DNA of 64,000 nucleotides from Gillisella vitis (GTDB lineage Bacteria; Pseudomonadota; Alphaproteobacteria; Rhizobiales; Rhizobiaceae): NCBI RefSeq assembly GCF_021559775.1, contig NZ_CP056047.1, positions 558,001 to 622,000 of the forward strand, read 5' to 3'. Shown piece by piece: positions 1 to 8,626 of this stretch (position 1 is its first letter; each line of letters starts with the position of its first letter). The notes under the pieces were generated by a model. It saw only the letters and a program-made list of their open reading frames with translations, ran no database searches and was not told where the DNA came from. The position numbers and the translations under genes were made by a program.

Positions 1-240
1 GATCGCCTCGGCGGAAGCCTTGGCGACGCTGGAGATTTTCCAGCCGTCCTTCAGGGCAATCTTCGCGGTTTCCCCCTCGCGGGTCTTGACCGTCAGCACC
101 TTGCCCTCAAAGCTTTCGACCGTGCCGCGAATGCGCAACGCTTCCGCCGCCTCAGCGCTCATGCCAATACCCAGCGCCAGAAAGCCGCCTGCGAGAAGAG
201 AGAGGGTTGTTTTCGATCGTACCATTGTCGTTCGTAGCAT
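1..240 (-). CDS. secreted small protein, 3' part cut by window
   Basis: The reverse strand reads from ATG at 240 off the left edge. The first 30 or so residues form a signal peptide: basic MLRTTMVRSK, then a hydrophobic stretch LSLLAGGFLALGIGM, with likely cleavage near AEA|AEA. The mature part starts LRIRGTVESFEGKVLTVKT, a short beta-rich motif seen in small OB-like or DUF5666-type periplasmic proteins (family guess only). A second in-frame ATG at 225 is possible, and neither start has a strong Shine-Dalgarno. Only about 80 residues are visible, so the function cannot be assigned. Confidence 0.7.
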   Translation of the reverse strand, partial: MLRTTMVRSKTTLSLLAGGFLALGIGMSAEAAEALRIRGTVESFEGKVLTVKTREGETAKIALKDGWKISSVAKASAEAI

Positions 241-370
241 GGTGCTGCTTTCTGTTGAGCCTTTGGCAGGGTTGGTTGGCAACCTGTCGAGATATCCTAA
301 CAGATCTGTTCGCGGCCGCTGCTCTTTCAAGGCGCGGACACGAATAGTTGAGAGCAGGCGTTGGTGTCGG

Positions 371-2044
371 CTACTTGACCGGTTCGGCAGTTGCCACGGC
401 GCCCGGCGCACGGCGGCAGCCGGAAAACACATCGAGGGCGGGATTGTACACTTTGGTCGACACATCCATCAGGCCCAGCACGCTGTGGAACAGATTGTCA
501 TGGGAGCGCGGTTCGGCTGTGGTTTTTGCCAGGCAGCCCCGGTCGTATCCGGCATCCTTGGCCAGATCGTCGGCCAGCCAGAACAGCAGCGGCACATGGG
601 TCTGTTCGGTTGGCGCCACCATATAGGGCATGCCATGCAGGTAGATACCGTTTTCGCCGAGCGACTCGCCATGGTCAGACAAATAGACGACGGCGCCAGC
701 CAACGTGCCGGACCGTTGTTTCAGCGTGTCGATCACCTCGGCAACGATATGGTCGGTATAGAGAATGGTGTTGTCATAGGCGTTGCGGATTTCCTGCGGG
801 CTGCATTTGCCAAAATCATTGGCGCGGCAATCCGGCTGGAACTTGCGAAACTCCTCCGGATAGCGGGCGTAGTAGGCAGGGCCGTGGCTGCCCAGCTGAT
901 GCAGCACCAGCACGCTATCGCCCTTGATCCCGTCAAGCCAGCCGTTCAGCTTGTCGGTCAGGATCCCATCCAGACATTCGCCGTCCTTGCAAAAACGCGG
1001 ATCGGCTGACGGCGGCAGGAACGTATAGGGCACCCGGTCGGCGACATTGTAATGGCCTGTGTCATTGTCCAGCCAGGTGACGGAGACCTTGGCATAGCCC
1101 AGCACGTCCAGCAGGTTCTGCCGCTCGGCGGCCTTGCGGTGGCTATAGCTTGCCCGTGTGAGGTCGGAGAACATGCAGGGGATGGAGACGGCAGTTGCCG
1201 TGCCGCAGCTGGTCGTGTTGCTGAAATAGGTCACGCCCCGGGCTTTTAGCTGTGGATTGGTGTCGCGCTGATAGCCGCCTAGCGAGAAATTCGCCGCCCG
1301 TGCGGTTTCCCCGGCAACGATGACAGTGACGCGCGGCTTGGTGAGGGCGGCGGTATTGATCCGGTGGGCGTCGGTGCCAATCGGTTGGGCGACGATATTC
1401 CGATCCCGGTTGGCGTCGATGGTATAGCGCACGGCATTGGCAATCGGCAGGAACGGGTTCAACCGGTCGAGGATATCGTTATGGGCGCGCCCAACGCCTG
1501 CAAAGGTCCGGTAATCGCTAAAGGCGGAGGCGGCAAACACCGCGATGCAGGCGATGATGATACCAGCATTATGGGCAAGCTTGCTGAGGAAGGGCCGGTG
1601 GCGAACCCGCAGCCAGACGATCAGCAGCGAGGGCAAAAGACCGGTTAGAACCACATGCATCATAAAACGCGGCGTCAGCAGATGGGCCGTCTCCGCTCCG
1701 GTCGAAACCGCCGCATTGCGGATCATTTCCCGGTCGATGATCGTGCCGAACTGGTCGGTAAACCAGGAGGCTAGCGAGGCGGTGATCACCAGGAAGATCA
1801 GCACCGGTTTTACCAGGTATTTTGCTGAGAACAGCGTGAGGATCGCCAGGCACATGGCGGAAATGCCGAGCGCAAACAGGCCGAAGGCCAATGGCGAGGT
1901 ATCGGCCAGATAGCTATGCGCCTTGATCCAGAACTTGGTGTTGGTGACCGCCAGCAGATAGGCCGTGGTAACGACGCACAGCGTCACGCTGCCGATCTGT
2001 GGTCTTGATCTGAAGAGGCTGGCTTTTCCGGCACGATAACTCAA
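371..2044 (-). CDS. eptA: phosphoethanolamine transferase (EptA/sulfatase family)
   Basis: 557 aa inner-membrane enzyme expected to move phosphoethanolamine from phosphatidylethanolamine onto lipid A or another envelope glycan. The N-terminal third has about five hydrophobic segments (residues ~20-35, 52-73, 79-95, 130-146, 160-175). The periplasmic catalytic domain follows, with the nucleophile motif GETARAANFSLGGY (Thr247), a metal-site SDHGES block near residue 455, and several cysteines (SCGT, IPCMF, FCKDGEC) that in EptA form disulfides. The start is TTG at 2044, chosen because GGAGG lies 7 nt upstream. Modification of lipid A by this family lowers sensitivity to cationic peptides. The exact acceptor is not known from sequence. 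Confidence 0.9.
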   Translation of the reverse strand: MSYRAGKASLFRSRPQIGSVTLCVVTTAYLLAVTNTKFWIKAHSYLADTSPLAFGLFALGISAMCLAILTLFSAKYLVKPVLIFLVITASLASWFTDQFGTIIDREMIRNAAVSTGAETAHLLTPRFMMHVVLTGLLPSLLIVWLRVRHRPFLSKLAHNAGIIIACIAVFAASAFSDYRTFAGVGRAHNDILDRLNPFLPIANAVRYTIDANRDRNIVAQPIGTDAHRINTAALTKPRVTVIVAGETARAANFSLGGYQRDTNPQLKARGVTYFSNTTSCGTATAVSIPCMFSDLTRASYSHRKAAERQNLLDVLGYAKVSVTWLDNDTGHYNVADRVPYTFLPPSADPRFCKDGECLDGILTDKLNGWLDGIKGDSVLVLHQLGSHGPAYYARYPEEFRKFQPDCRANDFGKCSPQEIRNAYDNTILYTDHIVAEVIDTLKQRSGTLAGAVVYLSDHGESLGENGIYLHGMPYMVAPTEQTHVPLLFWLADDLAKDAGYDRGCLAKTTAEPRSHDNLFHSVLGLMDVSTKVYNPALDVFSGCRRAPGAVATAEPVK

Positions 2045-2247
2045 GCAATATCCTCCACATGACAGTTTTATGTCGGTCGCATGGCACGCAGTCCTGACAG
2101 TAAGCTGAACATTGGAAAATACTAAATAACGATTTCAGGCGCTAGAAGCTAACCTTTCCACAGAATGTATTGGCGGAAAAAGCAATTTCAGGTTGTTTTT
2201 AGGGGTAGAGGCTGGCACCACCTGCTGGTGAGCCACTATCGGACCTG

Positions 2248-2742
2248 TCAGAGCTCCAGCCGCATCAGGATCTGCGGCCCGGCCTTGCCGCCCAGATAGG
2301 TTTGGCCGGTATCCTGCCAGCCGCTTTTTGTGTAAAGGCCGATCGCCGCCGGATTGCGCAGATTGACAGTGAGAAAACAGTGTCTGGCCGGATAATGGCG
2401 GGCGAGATAGGCGGGTAGCGCAGCCATGGCTGCCTTGCCATAGCCTTTTCCCTGAAATTGGCTGCCGACGATCAGCGCCCGCAGGCCGAGATCGCCGGGC
2501 TGGAAACCCTGCTCCGCCAAGTCAAAGCCGGTGAGCCGGGTATTATAGTCCCTGTCGATCTTGAAGAAGCAGACAGGGCCATCGCTGACACTGCCGATGT
2601 GAAAATCCACCGTTTGATCGCCGTCGTCGATAACGTTTTCGATGGGCCCGGCAAACATCTGCTGCTCCGGCGGCAAAGCCAGATGCAGCACGCGGGCGCT
2701 GTCGTTTCGCGCCAGCGGCGCCAGGGTCAGAGCCGGGTGCAT
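2248..2742 (-). CDS. GNAT family N-acetyltransferase
   Basis: 164 aa single-domain acetyltransferase. The acetyl-CoA loop is visible as GSQFQGKGYGKAAM (about residues 92-105), followed by the typical late motif NPAAIGLYTKSGWQDTG. The start is ATG at 2742 with GGAG a few bases upstream. It begins 3 bp after the stop of the glutathione S-transferase gene, so the two are probably one transcript. The substrate cannot be read from sequence; small-molecule or ribosomal-protein N-acetylation are both possible for the family. Confidence 0.85.
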   Translation of the reverse strand: MHPALTLAPLARNDSARVLHLALPPEQQMFAGPIENVIDDGDQTVDFHIGSVSDGPVCFFKIDRDYNTRLTGFDLAEQGFQPGDLGLRALIVGSQFQGKGYGKAAMAALPAYLARHYPARHCFLTVNLRNPAAIGLYTKSGWQDTGQTYLGGKAGPQILMRLEL

Positions 2743-2745
2743 CGA

Positions 2746-3399
2746 TTACTCCGCAGCCCGCCTTTCCCACATGGCCTTGAAGGCCGGGCGGCTCTGGCAG
2801 CGGTCAAGCCAGGCACTGACGCTCGGATGGGCGTCCATCACCGGCGTATAAGGCTGGGCGTAGCGAACGATTTCGGCGAGATTGATGTCAGCCACCGTGA
2901 AACGGTCGGAAACGGCGAATTCCTTGGCCGAGAAATGCTTTTCCAGCACGGCCATCGGCCTCTTTAGCAACCGGGCGGCTGCTGCTGCTTCCGATTGACC
3001 GGCTTCGCTGTCCAACCGGCCATCCATGGCAATCCGGGATATTTTCAGCGCATTGCCTTCGATTTCGGTGGCAGCAAACAGCGACCACTGCATCATCAGC
3101 GCGTCTTCCTCCAGATCCTTCGGACCGATCTCGCCGCCATATTGCTTGGCAAGGTAGAGGGTGATGGCAAGCGATTCGAACAGAACCAACCCGTCATCTT
3201 CAATGGCCGGAATGGCCCCGAACGGATTGATCGCCAGAAAGGCTGGCGACTGGGTGTTGATCGGCGCATCCGGTGCCAGTGGATTGTCCAGCTTCACCGC
3301 CTGCAGAACCGGGATATGATCGAAGGCCAGTTCCAGCTCTTCCGCAAGCCATATGACGCGCGTGGCGCGGGATTTATAGCAGCCATAGACTTTCAACAT
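2746..3399 (-). CDS. glutathione S-transferase family protein
   Basis: 217 aa cytosolic GST. The N-terminal thioredoxin fold shows MLKVYGCYKSRATRVIWLAEEL, the cis-Pro region GAIPAIEDDGLVLFESLAI (GSH gamma-Glu binding ES pair), then an all-helical C-terminal domain ending ARPAFKAMWERR-like. The start at 3399 is preferred over an upstream 33-residue extension because the GST fold begins there and GGGAGAC precedes it. It forms a probable two-gene operon with the acetyltransferase downstream (3 bp gap). It probably works in detoxification or conjugation of electrophiles; the substrate is unknown. Confidence 0.88.
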   Translation of the reverse strand: MLKVYGCYKSRATRVIWLAEELELAFDHIPVLQAVKLDNPLAPDAPINTQSPAFLAINPFGAIPAIEDDGLVLFESLAITLYLAKQYGGEIGPKDLEEDALMMQWSLFAATEIEGNALKISRIAMDGRLDSEAGQSEAAAAARLLKRPMAVLEKHFSAKEFAVSDRFTVADINLAEIVRYAQPYTPVMDAHPSVSAWLDRCQSRPAFKAMWERRAAE

Positions 3400-3648
3400 C
3401 GGAGTCTCCCAAGGGTGATTTGGAGGTGAGGCTATCCTTGAAATGCAGCCTTGGGAAGCACGGGATTGACACTGAAAACAATTTGCTTCTATCACTCTTA
3501 ACAGGGTCCGCAGTTCACCCAGACATCACCGCTCCTGCAAAGGAGAGCTAAACCTGCATCATCTAAGATCCACGGCACGCTTTATGCGCCCGCTGGCAGG
3601 ACGGTGGTTACCGGCATTGCATGGGCGCATCTATCGAAGGATAAAGCG

Positions 3649-4173
3649 ATGTCGCGTCTGACTTACCCATATGAAATCACAGATATTTCCGATCTTGCCC
3701 GCAGTCTTGGCCGTGAGCTCCAGAAGCATGGCGGAGCGCCCGGCCATGTCGAGCTTCTCAATATGCTCGCCCGCGCCTCAGGCCACGCCAACTTCCAGCA
3801 CTGGAAAGCGTCACGTGCGGCCCAGGCAAGGCTGGCTCTGCCAAAGGCCGCCGATCCGCCGGTCGATTATCGGCTTGTCGAGGCAGTGGCGCGCTGCTTC
3901 GATGACAAGGGCGTGCTGATCCGCTGGCCATCGAAAACCAGCCATCAGCGGTTGAGCCTGTGGAAGCTTTGGGCGGCCTTTCCCGCCGACAGGGATCTGC
4001 CGGAAGTGGAGGTCAATGCGTTGCTCAAAAGCCTGAACGGCTTTGGCGACCATGTCTTGCTGCGTCGGGAAATGGTCAACAACAGGCTGTTGTCGCGCAC
4101 GCTGGATTGCCGCCTCTACCGGCGGGTGGAAAGGCGTCCGCCGTCGGACGCCCTGGCCTTGATCGGCCTGTGA
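3649..4173 (+). CDS. DUF2087 domain protein
   Basis: 174 aa cytosolic protein. The N-terminal half (YEITDISDLARSLGRELQ, LLNMLARASGHANFQHW) looks like a small helical DNA-binding or peptide-binding segment. The C-terminal half (residues ~75-165: LIRWPSK, FPADRDLPEVEVNALLKSLN, LLRREMVNNRLLSRTLDCRLYRR) matches the DUF2087 pattern often attached to regulators. The start at 3649 is chosen where conserved sequence begins; an in-frame upstream extension to 3604 is possible. It is convergent with ggt (37 bp between stops). Function unknown; a regulatory role is inference. Confidence 0.7.
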   Translation: MSRLTYPYEITDISDLARSLGRELQKHGGAPGHVELLNMLARASGHANFQHWKASRAAQARLALPKAADPPVDYRLVEAVARCFDDKGVLIRWPSKTSHQRLSLWKLWAAFPADRDLPEVEVNALLKSLNGFGDHVLLRREMVNNRLLSRTLDCRLYRRVERRPPSDALALIGL

Positions 4174-4210
4174 CGGCGGCCCAGGCCACCGTCTTTGTCG
4201 GCAAGCTGCG

Positions 4211-5977
4211 TCAATAACCCTTGGCGGAACCGGCGACGGCCCGGGTGTCGATGGCGCCGAAATAGCCGGATGCCTTGTCTGCGGCCTTGGCAATGTCAGA
4301 GACGCTCTTGCCGCCGACCAGAATGCCGGCGGCCTGGCCCCAGACCGGGCCGTCATTGCCGCCATCCAGCGTATAGCCCATGTCCTTCAGCTTCTGGAGC
4401 GTATCGGGCGACAGGGCATAAGGCTCGTAATAGATCTTGTCCGGCTGCCATTGATGATGAATGCGCGGCGCGTTGACGGCGGCAGAAATATCCATGCCGA
4501 AATCCACCACATTGAGGATCGCTTCCAACGTGATGGTGATGATGCGCGAGCCGCCGGGGCTGCCAATCACCATGAACGGCTTGCCATCCTTGGTGACGAT
4601 GGTCGGGCTCATCGAGGAGAGCGGCGTTTTCTTCGGGGCAATCGCATTGGCCTCGCCCTGCACCAACCCGTAGAGATTGGCCACACCGGGCTTTGAGGTG
4701 AAATCGTCCATCTCGTTGTTGAGCAGAATACCGGTGCCGGGGGCCACGACGCCCGCCCCGAACGAACCGTTCAGCGTATAGGTGACGGACACCGCATTGC
4801 CCTGACCGTCGATGATTGAATATTGCGTGGTCTCGGTGCTTTCCTTGCCCCCGAACGGTTTCAGATTGGCGGATTGACCTGCTTTGCCGGGGGTAATTTT
4901 GGCGCGGATCTCGGCGGCATAGGCCTTGTCCAGCATTTTAGGCAGCGGATTGTTGACGAAGTCAGGATCGCCCAGCGCCGCATTGCGATCAACATAGGCA
5001 TAGCGCATTGCCTCGACCATCTGGTGGACTGTAGAGGCTGCGCCATAGCCCTGTTCAGCCAGCGGATAGGCCTCCAGAATATTGAGGATTTCGCAGATGA
5101 TCACCCCGCCCGACGATGGCGGCGGCGAGGAGATGATATGGTAGCCGCGATAATCACACTCGACCGGCTTGAGTTCGCGCACCGCGTAGGTCTCGAAATC
5201 GGCGGCGGTCAAGATGCCCCGGCCATCGGCGCTGGCCTTGGCAATCGCCTGGGCGGGCATGCCCTTGTAGAAAGCGTCAGGGCCTTTTTCGGCAATGCTG
5301 GCCAGCACATGGGCCAGATCGGGCTGTTTCAGCACTTCGCCTGCGCCATAGGGCGCGCCATCGGCTTTCAGGAAGATTTTCGCCGCCGCCGGGTCTTTTG
5401 CCAACCGCTTGGCACCACCGGCCAGAATGGCGGCATCGCCCTGATTGAGCGTGAATCCGTCACGGGCCAGCGCAATCGCCGGACCGATCAAGGCGGCGCG
5501 GTCCTTGGTACCGTATTTTTCCCGCGCCAATTCCAGCCCCTTGACGGTGCCGGGCACACCGACGGCCAGATAACCATCCAGGCTGGCGCGCGGCACGATC
5601 TCGCCCTTGTCGTCGAGATACATGTCCTTCTTGGCGGCCAGCGGCGCCTTTTCACGGAAATCGATGAAATCGGTACTGCCATCTTTCAGCCGGATGGTCA
5701 TGAAGCCACCGCCGCCGATATTGCCAGCGGTCGGATAGGTCACCGCCAGCGCATAGCCGACGGCCACTGCGGCATCGACAGCATTGCCGCCGGATTTCAG
5801 CACCGCAACGCCGATATCGGTGGCCAGATGTTGAGCCGTGACCACCATGCCGTTTCGGCCTTCGACCGGGGCAGGCGAGGCGGCATGAAGCGATGTCATC
5901 GGCGCAAGCACCAGTACCAGCGCTGTCAACAGGCTCGATGATGGGAACAACCAAGATCTGGAGCGGAACATAATCAT
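4211..5977 (-). CDS. ggt: gamma-glutamyltransferase (periplasmic)
   Basis: 588 aa Ntn-hydrolase proenzyme that cleaves or transfers the gamma-glutamyl group of glutathione in the periplasm. The signal peptide is MIMFRSRSWLF... up to SLHA|ASP. The large subunit has the FREKAPLAA substrate motif. The self-cleavage nucleophile Thr lies in ESTETTQYSIID (around residue 390), followed by the small-subunit signatures NNEMDDF and PLSSMSPTIV and GSPGGSRI. ATG at 5977 is used because AGAGG lies just upstream; ATG at 5971 is an alternative. The 5' flank at 6003-6052 contains a fragment of the dispersed RIME-like repeat. Length is normal for the family. Confidence 0.93.
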   Translation of the reverse strand: MIMFRSRSWLFPSSSLLTALVLVLAPMTSLHAASPAPVEGRNGMVVTAQHLATDIGVAVLKSGGNAVDAAVAVGYALAVTYPTAGNIGGGGFMTIRLKDGSTDFIDFREKAPLAAKKDMYLDDKGEIVPRASLDGYLAVGVPGTVKGLELAREKYGTKDRAALIGPAIALARDGFTLNQGDAAILAGGAKRLAKDPAAAKIFLKADGAPYGAGEVLKQPDLAHVLASIAEKGPDAFYKGMPAQAIAKASADGRGILTAADFETYAVRELKPVECDYRGYHIISSPPPSSGGVIICEILNILEAYPLAEQGYGAASTVHQMVEAMRYAYVDRNAALGDPDFVNNPLPKMLDKAYAAEIRAKITPGKAGQSANLKPFGGKESTETTQYSIIDGQGNAVSVTYTLNGSFGAGVVAPGTGILLNNEMDDFTSKPGVANLYGLVQGEANAIAPKKTPLSSMSPTIVTKDGKPFMVIGSPGGSRIITITLEAILNVVDFGMDISAAVNAPRIHHQWQPDKIYYEPYALSPDTLQKLKDMGYTLDGGNDGPVWGQAAGILVGGKSVSDIAKAADKASGYFGAIDTRAVAGSAKGY

Positions 5978-6231
5978 GAAAACGACCTCTGGAGCACAAC
6001 AGGTTTTTGTTTGTCTTTTCGGAAAAATCGGATTTCCCTTTTCCGGGACACAATATTGGCCGAAAGAGAATACGGTCATCCAGCGAGGTCGAAAGGTATC
6101 ACCCATAACGGATCTTGCAACCACGGCAACGGCAAGATCAGACCGATTTTCAGATCGATCGTTTCATGCGCACCCGACGTCATGCAAAACCGGCGGCAAT
6201 CTGAGGTATGACTGGAAGGCGCCCCTTCGTA

Positions 6232-6801
6232 TTAAATCTTATCTCCGGCCTCTTTGGCCAGTATCGTTCCCCGGCATTCCAGCCCACAGATGAAGCGGTC
6301 GAACAGGGTTTCGAATGTTATGATGTCGTCAGCGCTCCAGTCTTCCACGGTCTGGCCAATCACCTCGCGGCGCACAGTGTCGAAGTGATGCAACAATTCC
6401 TCGCCGATTGGCGTCAGGGTTACGATGGTGCGCCGGGCATCGGCCTGTGACGCCTCGCGCCGTAGGGCGCCGCGCCGGACGAGATCGGCCACGACGCGGC
6501 TTGCCCGCGATGGATCGATGCGCATCTGCTCGGCAATCACCCCGACGGTCACTTCCTGGCCACGCGCGGCATGGGAAACCACCTTCACCACATCGAAATG
6601 CGAAAGCTCCATGCCGTGGCCCTCGCTCATCCGGCTGAGCGCTATGCGCGACATGAAGCGGCGGCCCATCATCATCCGCAGCCGGGCCATGGTCTGGGAA
6701 ATGCCGTCCAAAGCATTTTCGACGCCCGCAGGGGCTTGCTCACCAACAAGATCGGCACCCAGGGCGGTTGCGTGTTCGGCGCGGTCTTGAGGTTGGGTCA
6801 T
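6232..6801 (-). CDS. MarR family transcriptional regulator
   Basis: 189 aa winged-helix regulator. The central MarR fold shows ELSHFDVVKVVSHA, VGVIAEQMRIDPSRASRVVADL (recognition helix) and the wing RRTIVTLTPIGEELLHHF. It is divergent from an MFS exporter gene with 203 bp between the two starts, and the shared region holds two related AT-rich dyads (6834-6903) that are likely operators. This is the usual layout for a ligand-relieved repressor of a drug efflux pump. ATG at 6801 is used (a TTG two codons upstream is also open); no clear Shine-Dalgarno is seen. Confidence 0.88.
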   Translation of the reverse strand: MTQPQDRAEHATALGADLVGEQAPAGVENALDGISQTMARLRMMMGRRFMSRIALSRMSEGHGMELSHFDVVKVVSHAARGQEVTVGVIAEQMRIDPSRASRVVADLVRRGALRREASQADARRTIVTLTPIGEELLHHFDTVRREVIGQTVEDWSADDIITFETLFDRFICGLECRGTILAKEAGDKI

Positions 6802-6833
6802 GCGCAAGCCAGTGCAGATCGGAGTTCACGAAA

Positions 6834-6903
6834 ATATGTGCTTTTATCATATATGTGCAGATTGACAATAAAATGCAATATATGCTTTTATCACATATAT
6901 GAC
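6834..6903. promoter_or_regulatory. paired operator-like repeats for the MarR/MFS divergon
   Basis: Two copies of a ~25-bp sequence lie 19 bp apart: ATATGTGCTTTTATCATATA (from 6834) and ATATATGCTTTTATCACATA (from 6878). Each contains the inverted pieces ATATGTG/CACATAT. Both sit between the divergent MarR and MFS starts. Operator function is inferred from position and symmetry; embedded TATATG-like tracts could also hold the -10 boxes. Confidence 0.6.
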
Positions 6904-7004
6904 AAGAGCAATGAACCGTCCGTTTTTCGCTCGTTCGGACCATAGCACCCCAGACAATCGAGCCTTTGCAACTCCTTCAGCCTTGCAACCAAAGAGATTT
7001 CCGC

Positions 7005-8567
7005 ATGGATACTGCCCTGTCCGATCCGGCTGTCGCTCCCAAGACGGTCGAGCCGCCCCCCTTCCAGTCGCTGGTGCCTGATCCGCGCCTACGGATGATG
7101 TTGTTTCTGTTCCTGATGACGGCGCTGTTCATGGCGACGCTGGACAATCAGATCGTTTCCACGGCATTGCCGACCATCGTTGGCGAGTTTGGCCAGCTGG
7201 AGCGGTTCGGCTGGGTGGGGTCGGCCTATCTTCTGGCCATGAGCGCGGTCATGCCGCTCTACGGCAAGCTGGGCGATCTGTTTGGCCGCAAATATGTGAT
7301 GATGACGGCCATCGCGATTTTTACCGTTGGCTCGCTGATTTGCGGCTCGGCCGTTTCGATGAACACGCTGATTGCCGCACGGGTGCTGCAAGGGCTTGGC
7401 GGCGGCGGCATCATGGTGTCGATCTTTTCCGTCAATGCCGACCTGTTCGAGCCGCGGGTGCGGGCTCGTTATCAGAGCTATTCCAGCCTGGTGCTGATGG
7501 CATCAGGCGCGGTCGGCCCCACATTGGGCGGCACGATGAGCGACCTGTTCGGCTGGCGGTCAATCTTTCTCGTCAACCTGCCGATTGGCATTCTGGTGCT
7601 GGTCGGTCTTGGCCTCTATCTGCCCTATCGCAAGCCGCATCGGCGTCCGAAAATCGACTATGCCGGGGCGCTGCTGCTGGCCTGTGCTGTGACCAGCGTG
7701 GTGTTCTGGGCCGATAGCGGCCAGATTTTCGGTTCACTGGTGGCACCGGGAAGCCTCGGCGTCGTTGCCTTCGGCCTGGTCTGCGCCGTGCTGTTCGTGC
7801 AGGTGGAAAAGCGGGCCGCAGAACCAATGGTGCCGATCAGCCTGATGCGCAATTCCACCGCCCGGCTGTTGTGGATCATATCACTCGCCAGCGGTGCTGT
7901 CGGCATCGGTTCGGTCAATTACGTTGCGCTCTATCTGCAAACCACCACCGGGCTGTCGCCGACGCTGGCTGGTCTGTTGTTCATTGCGGTAACCGGTGGC
8001 ATCGCCATAGGTTCGCTTAGCAGCGGACGGCTGATTTCCTCGACAGGTCGCTACAAGATTTTCGGTATCATCGGCGGCGCGGGCAGCTGCATTGCCTTTA
8101 TCCTGTTCAGTCAATTGCCTGTTGGCACGCCGATCACGGTGATTGGCGTGCTGATGCTGATGCATGGCATCAGCGTCGGTATCGGCCAACAAATCCCGGT
8201 GATTGGCGTGCAGAATGCCGTGGCCCAGAAGGATGTCGGGGCGGCGACCGGCACGGTGACGCTGACCCGCATGGGCGGTGCCTCCATCGCCATTTCCATC
8301 TATGGTGCGGTGCTGTCGGCCTTCATGACTGGCGGTGCAGCAATCCCTGGCGTCAGTAATATCGAAAGCCTGACACCGGCGGCCATTGCGGCGCTAGACC
8401 CGGCAGCCCGCGCAGCGGTCTCGGCCACCTATGCCCATGCGTTCGGGCCGGTATTCATCAGCATGGCGTTGATCATTGGCTGCGGCTTCATCGCATCCTG
8501 CTGCCTGAAAAACGTCCGGTTGCCGACCGGCGGGGCCCCGAAACCGGTGGAGGCCGTGGCGGAGTGA
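7005..8567 (+). CDS. MFS drug:H+ antiporter, DHA2 (EmrB-like) family
   Basis: 520 aa inner-membrane exporter with about 14 hydrophobic segments. Family marks are the first-helix motif LDNQIVSTALPTI and motif A GKLGDLFGRKYVM between helices 2 and 3, plus the motif-C-like region GAVGPTLGGTMSDLFGWRSIFLVNLPIG. ATG at 7005 is chosen as the first ATG close to the conserved core with AAAGAG upstream; an in-frame start at 6966 is less likely. Divergent from the MarR gene, whose product probably represses it. Substrates are unknown; multidrug or toxic organic compounds are typical. Confidence 0.92.
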   Translation: MDTALSDPAVAPKTVEPPPFQSLVPDPRLRMMLFLFLMTALFMATLDNQIVSTALPTIVGEFGQLERFGWVGSAYLLAMSAVMPLYGKLGDLFGRKYVMMTAIAIFTVGSLICGSAVSMNTLIAARVLQGLGGGGIMVSIFSVNADLFEPRVRARYQSYSSLVLMASGAVGPTLGGTMSDLFGWRSIFLVNLPIGILVLVGLGLYLPYRKPHRRPKIDYAGALLLACAVTSVVFWADSGQIFGSLVAPGSLGVVAFGLVCAVLFVQVEKRAAEPMVPISLMRNSTARLLWIISLASGAVGIGSVNYVALYLQTTTGLSPTLAGLLFIAVTGGIAIGSLSSGRLISSTGRYKIFGIIGGAGSCIAFILFSQLPVGTPITVIGVLMLMHGISVGIGQQIPVIGVQNAVAQKDVGAATGTVTLTRMGGASIAISIYGAVLSAFMTGGAAIPGVSNIESLTPAAIAALDPAARAAVSATYAHAFGPVFISMALIIGCGFIASCCLKNVRLPTGGAPKPVEAVAE

Positions 8568-8585
8568 TTTGCCCGGTATAAGGGT

Positions 8586-8626
8586 GCTATGCTACCACAG
8601 AGCAAAGCACTCTTTGGTAGCATAGC
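8586..8626. repeat. 12-bp perfect inverted repeat at the start of the next gene
   Basis: GCTATGCTACCA (8586-8597) and TGGTAGCATAGC (8615-8626) are exact complements around a 17-nt loop. The repeat lies 19 bp after the MFS stop and overlaps the proposed ATG at 8589 of the next ORF. It could be a terminator without T-run, an operator, or a translation-controlling hairpin. Confidence 0.7.

Noticed and set aside
20-1009. Long plus-strand ORF (329 codons) over the eptA end
   Set aside because: It is antisense to a clear EptA-type gene, has no recognisable domains and carries the Arg/Gln/His bias of a shadow frame.
4823-5941. 372-codon plus-strand ORF inside ggt
   Set aside because: Complementary to the GGT coding frame with full catalytic motifs; shadow.
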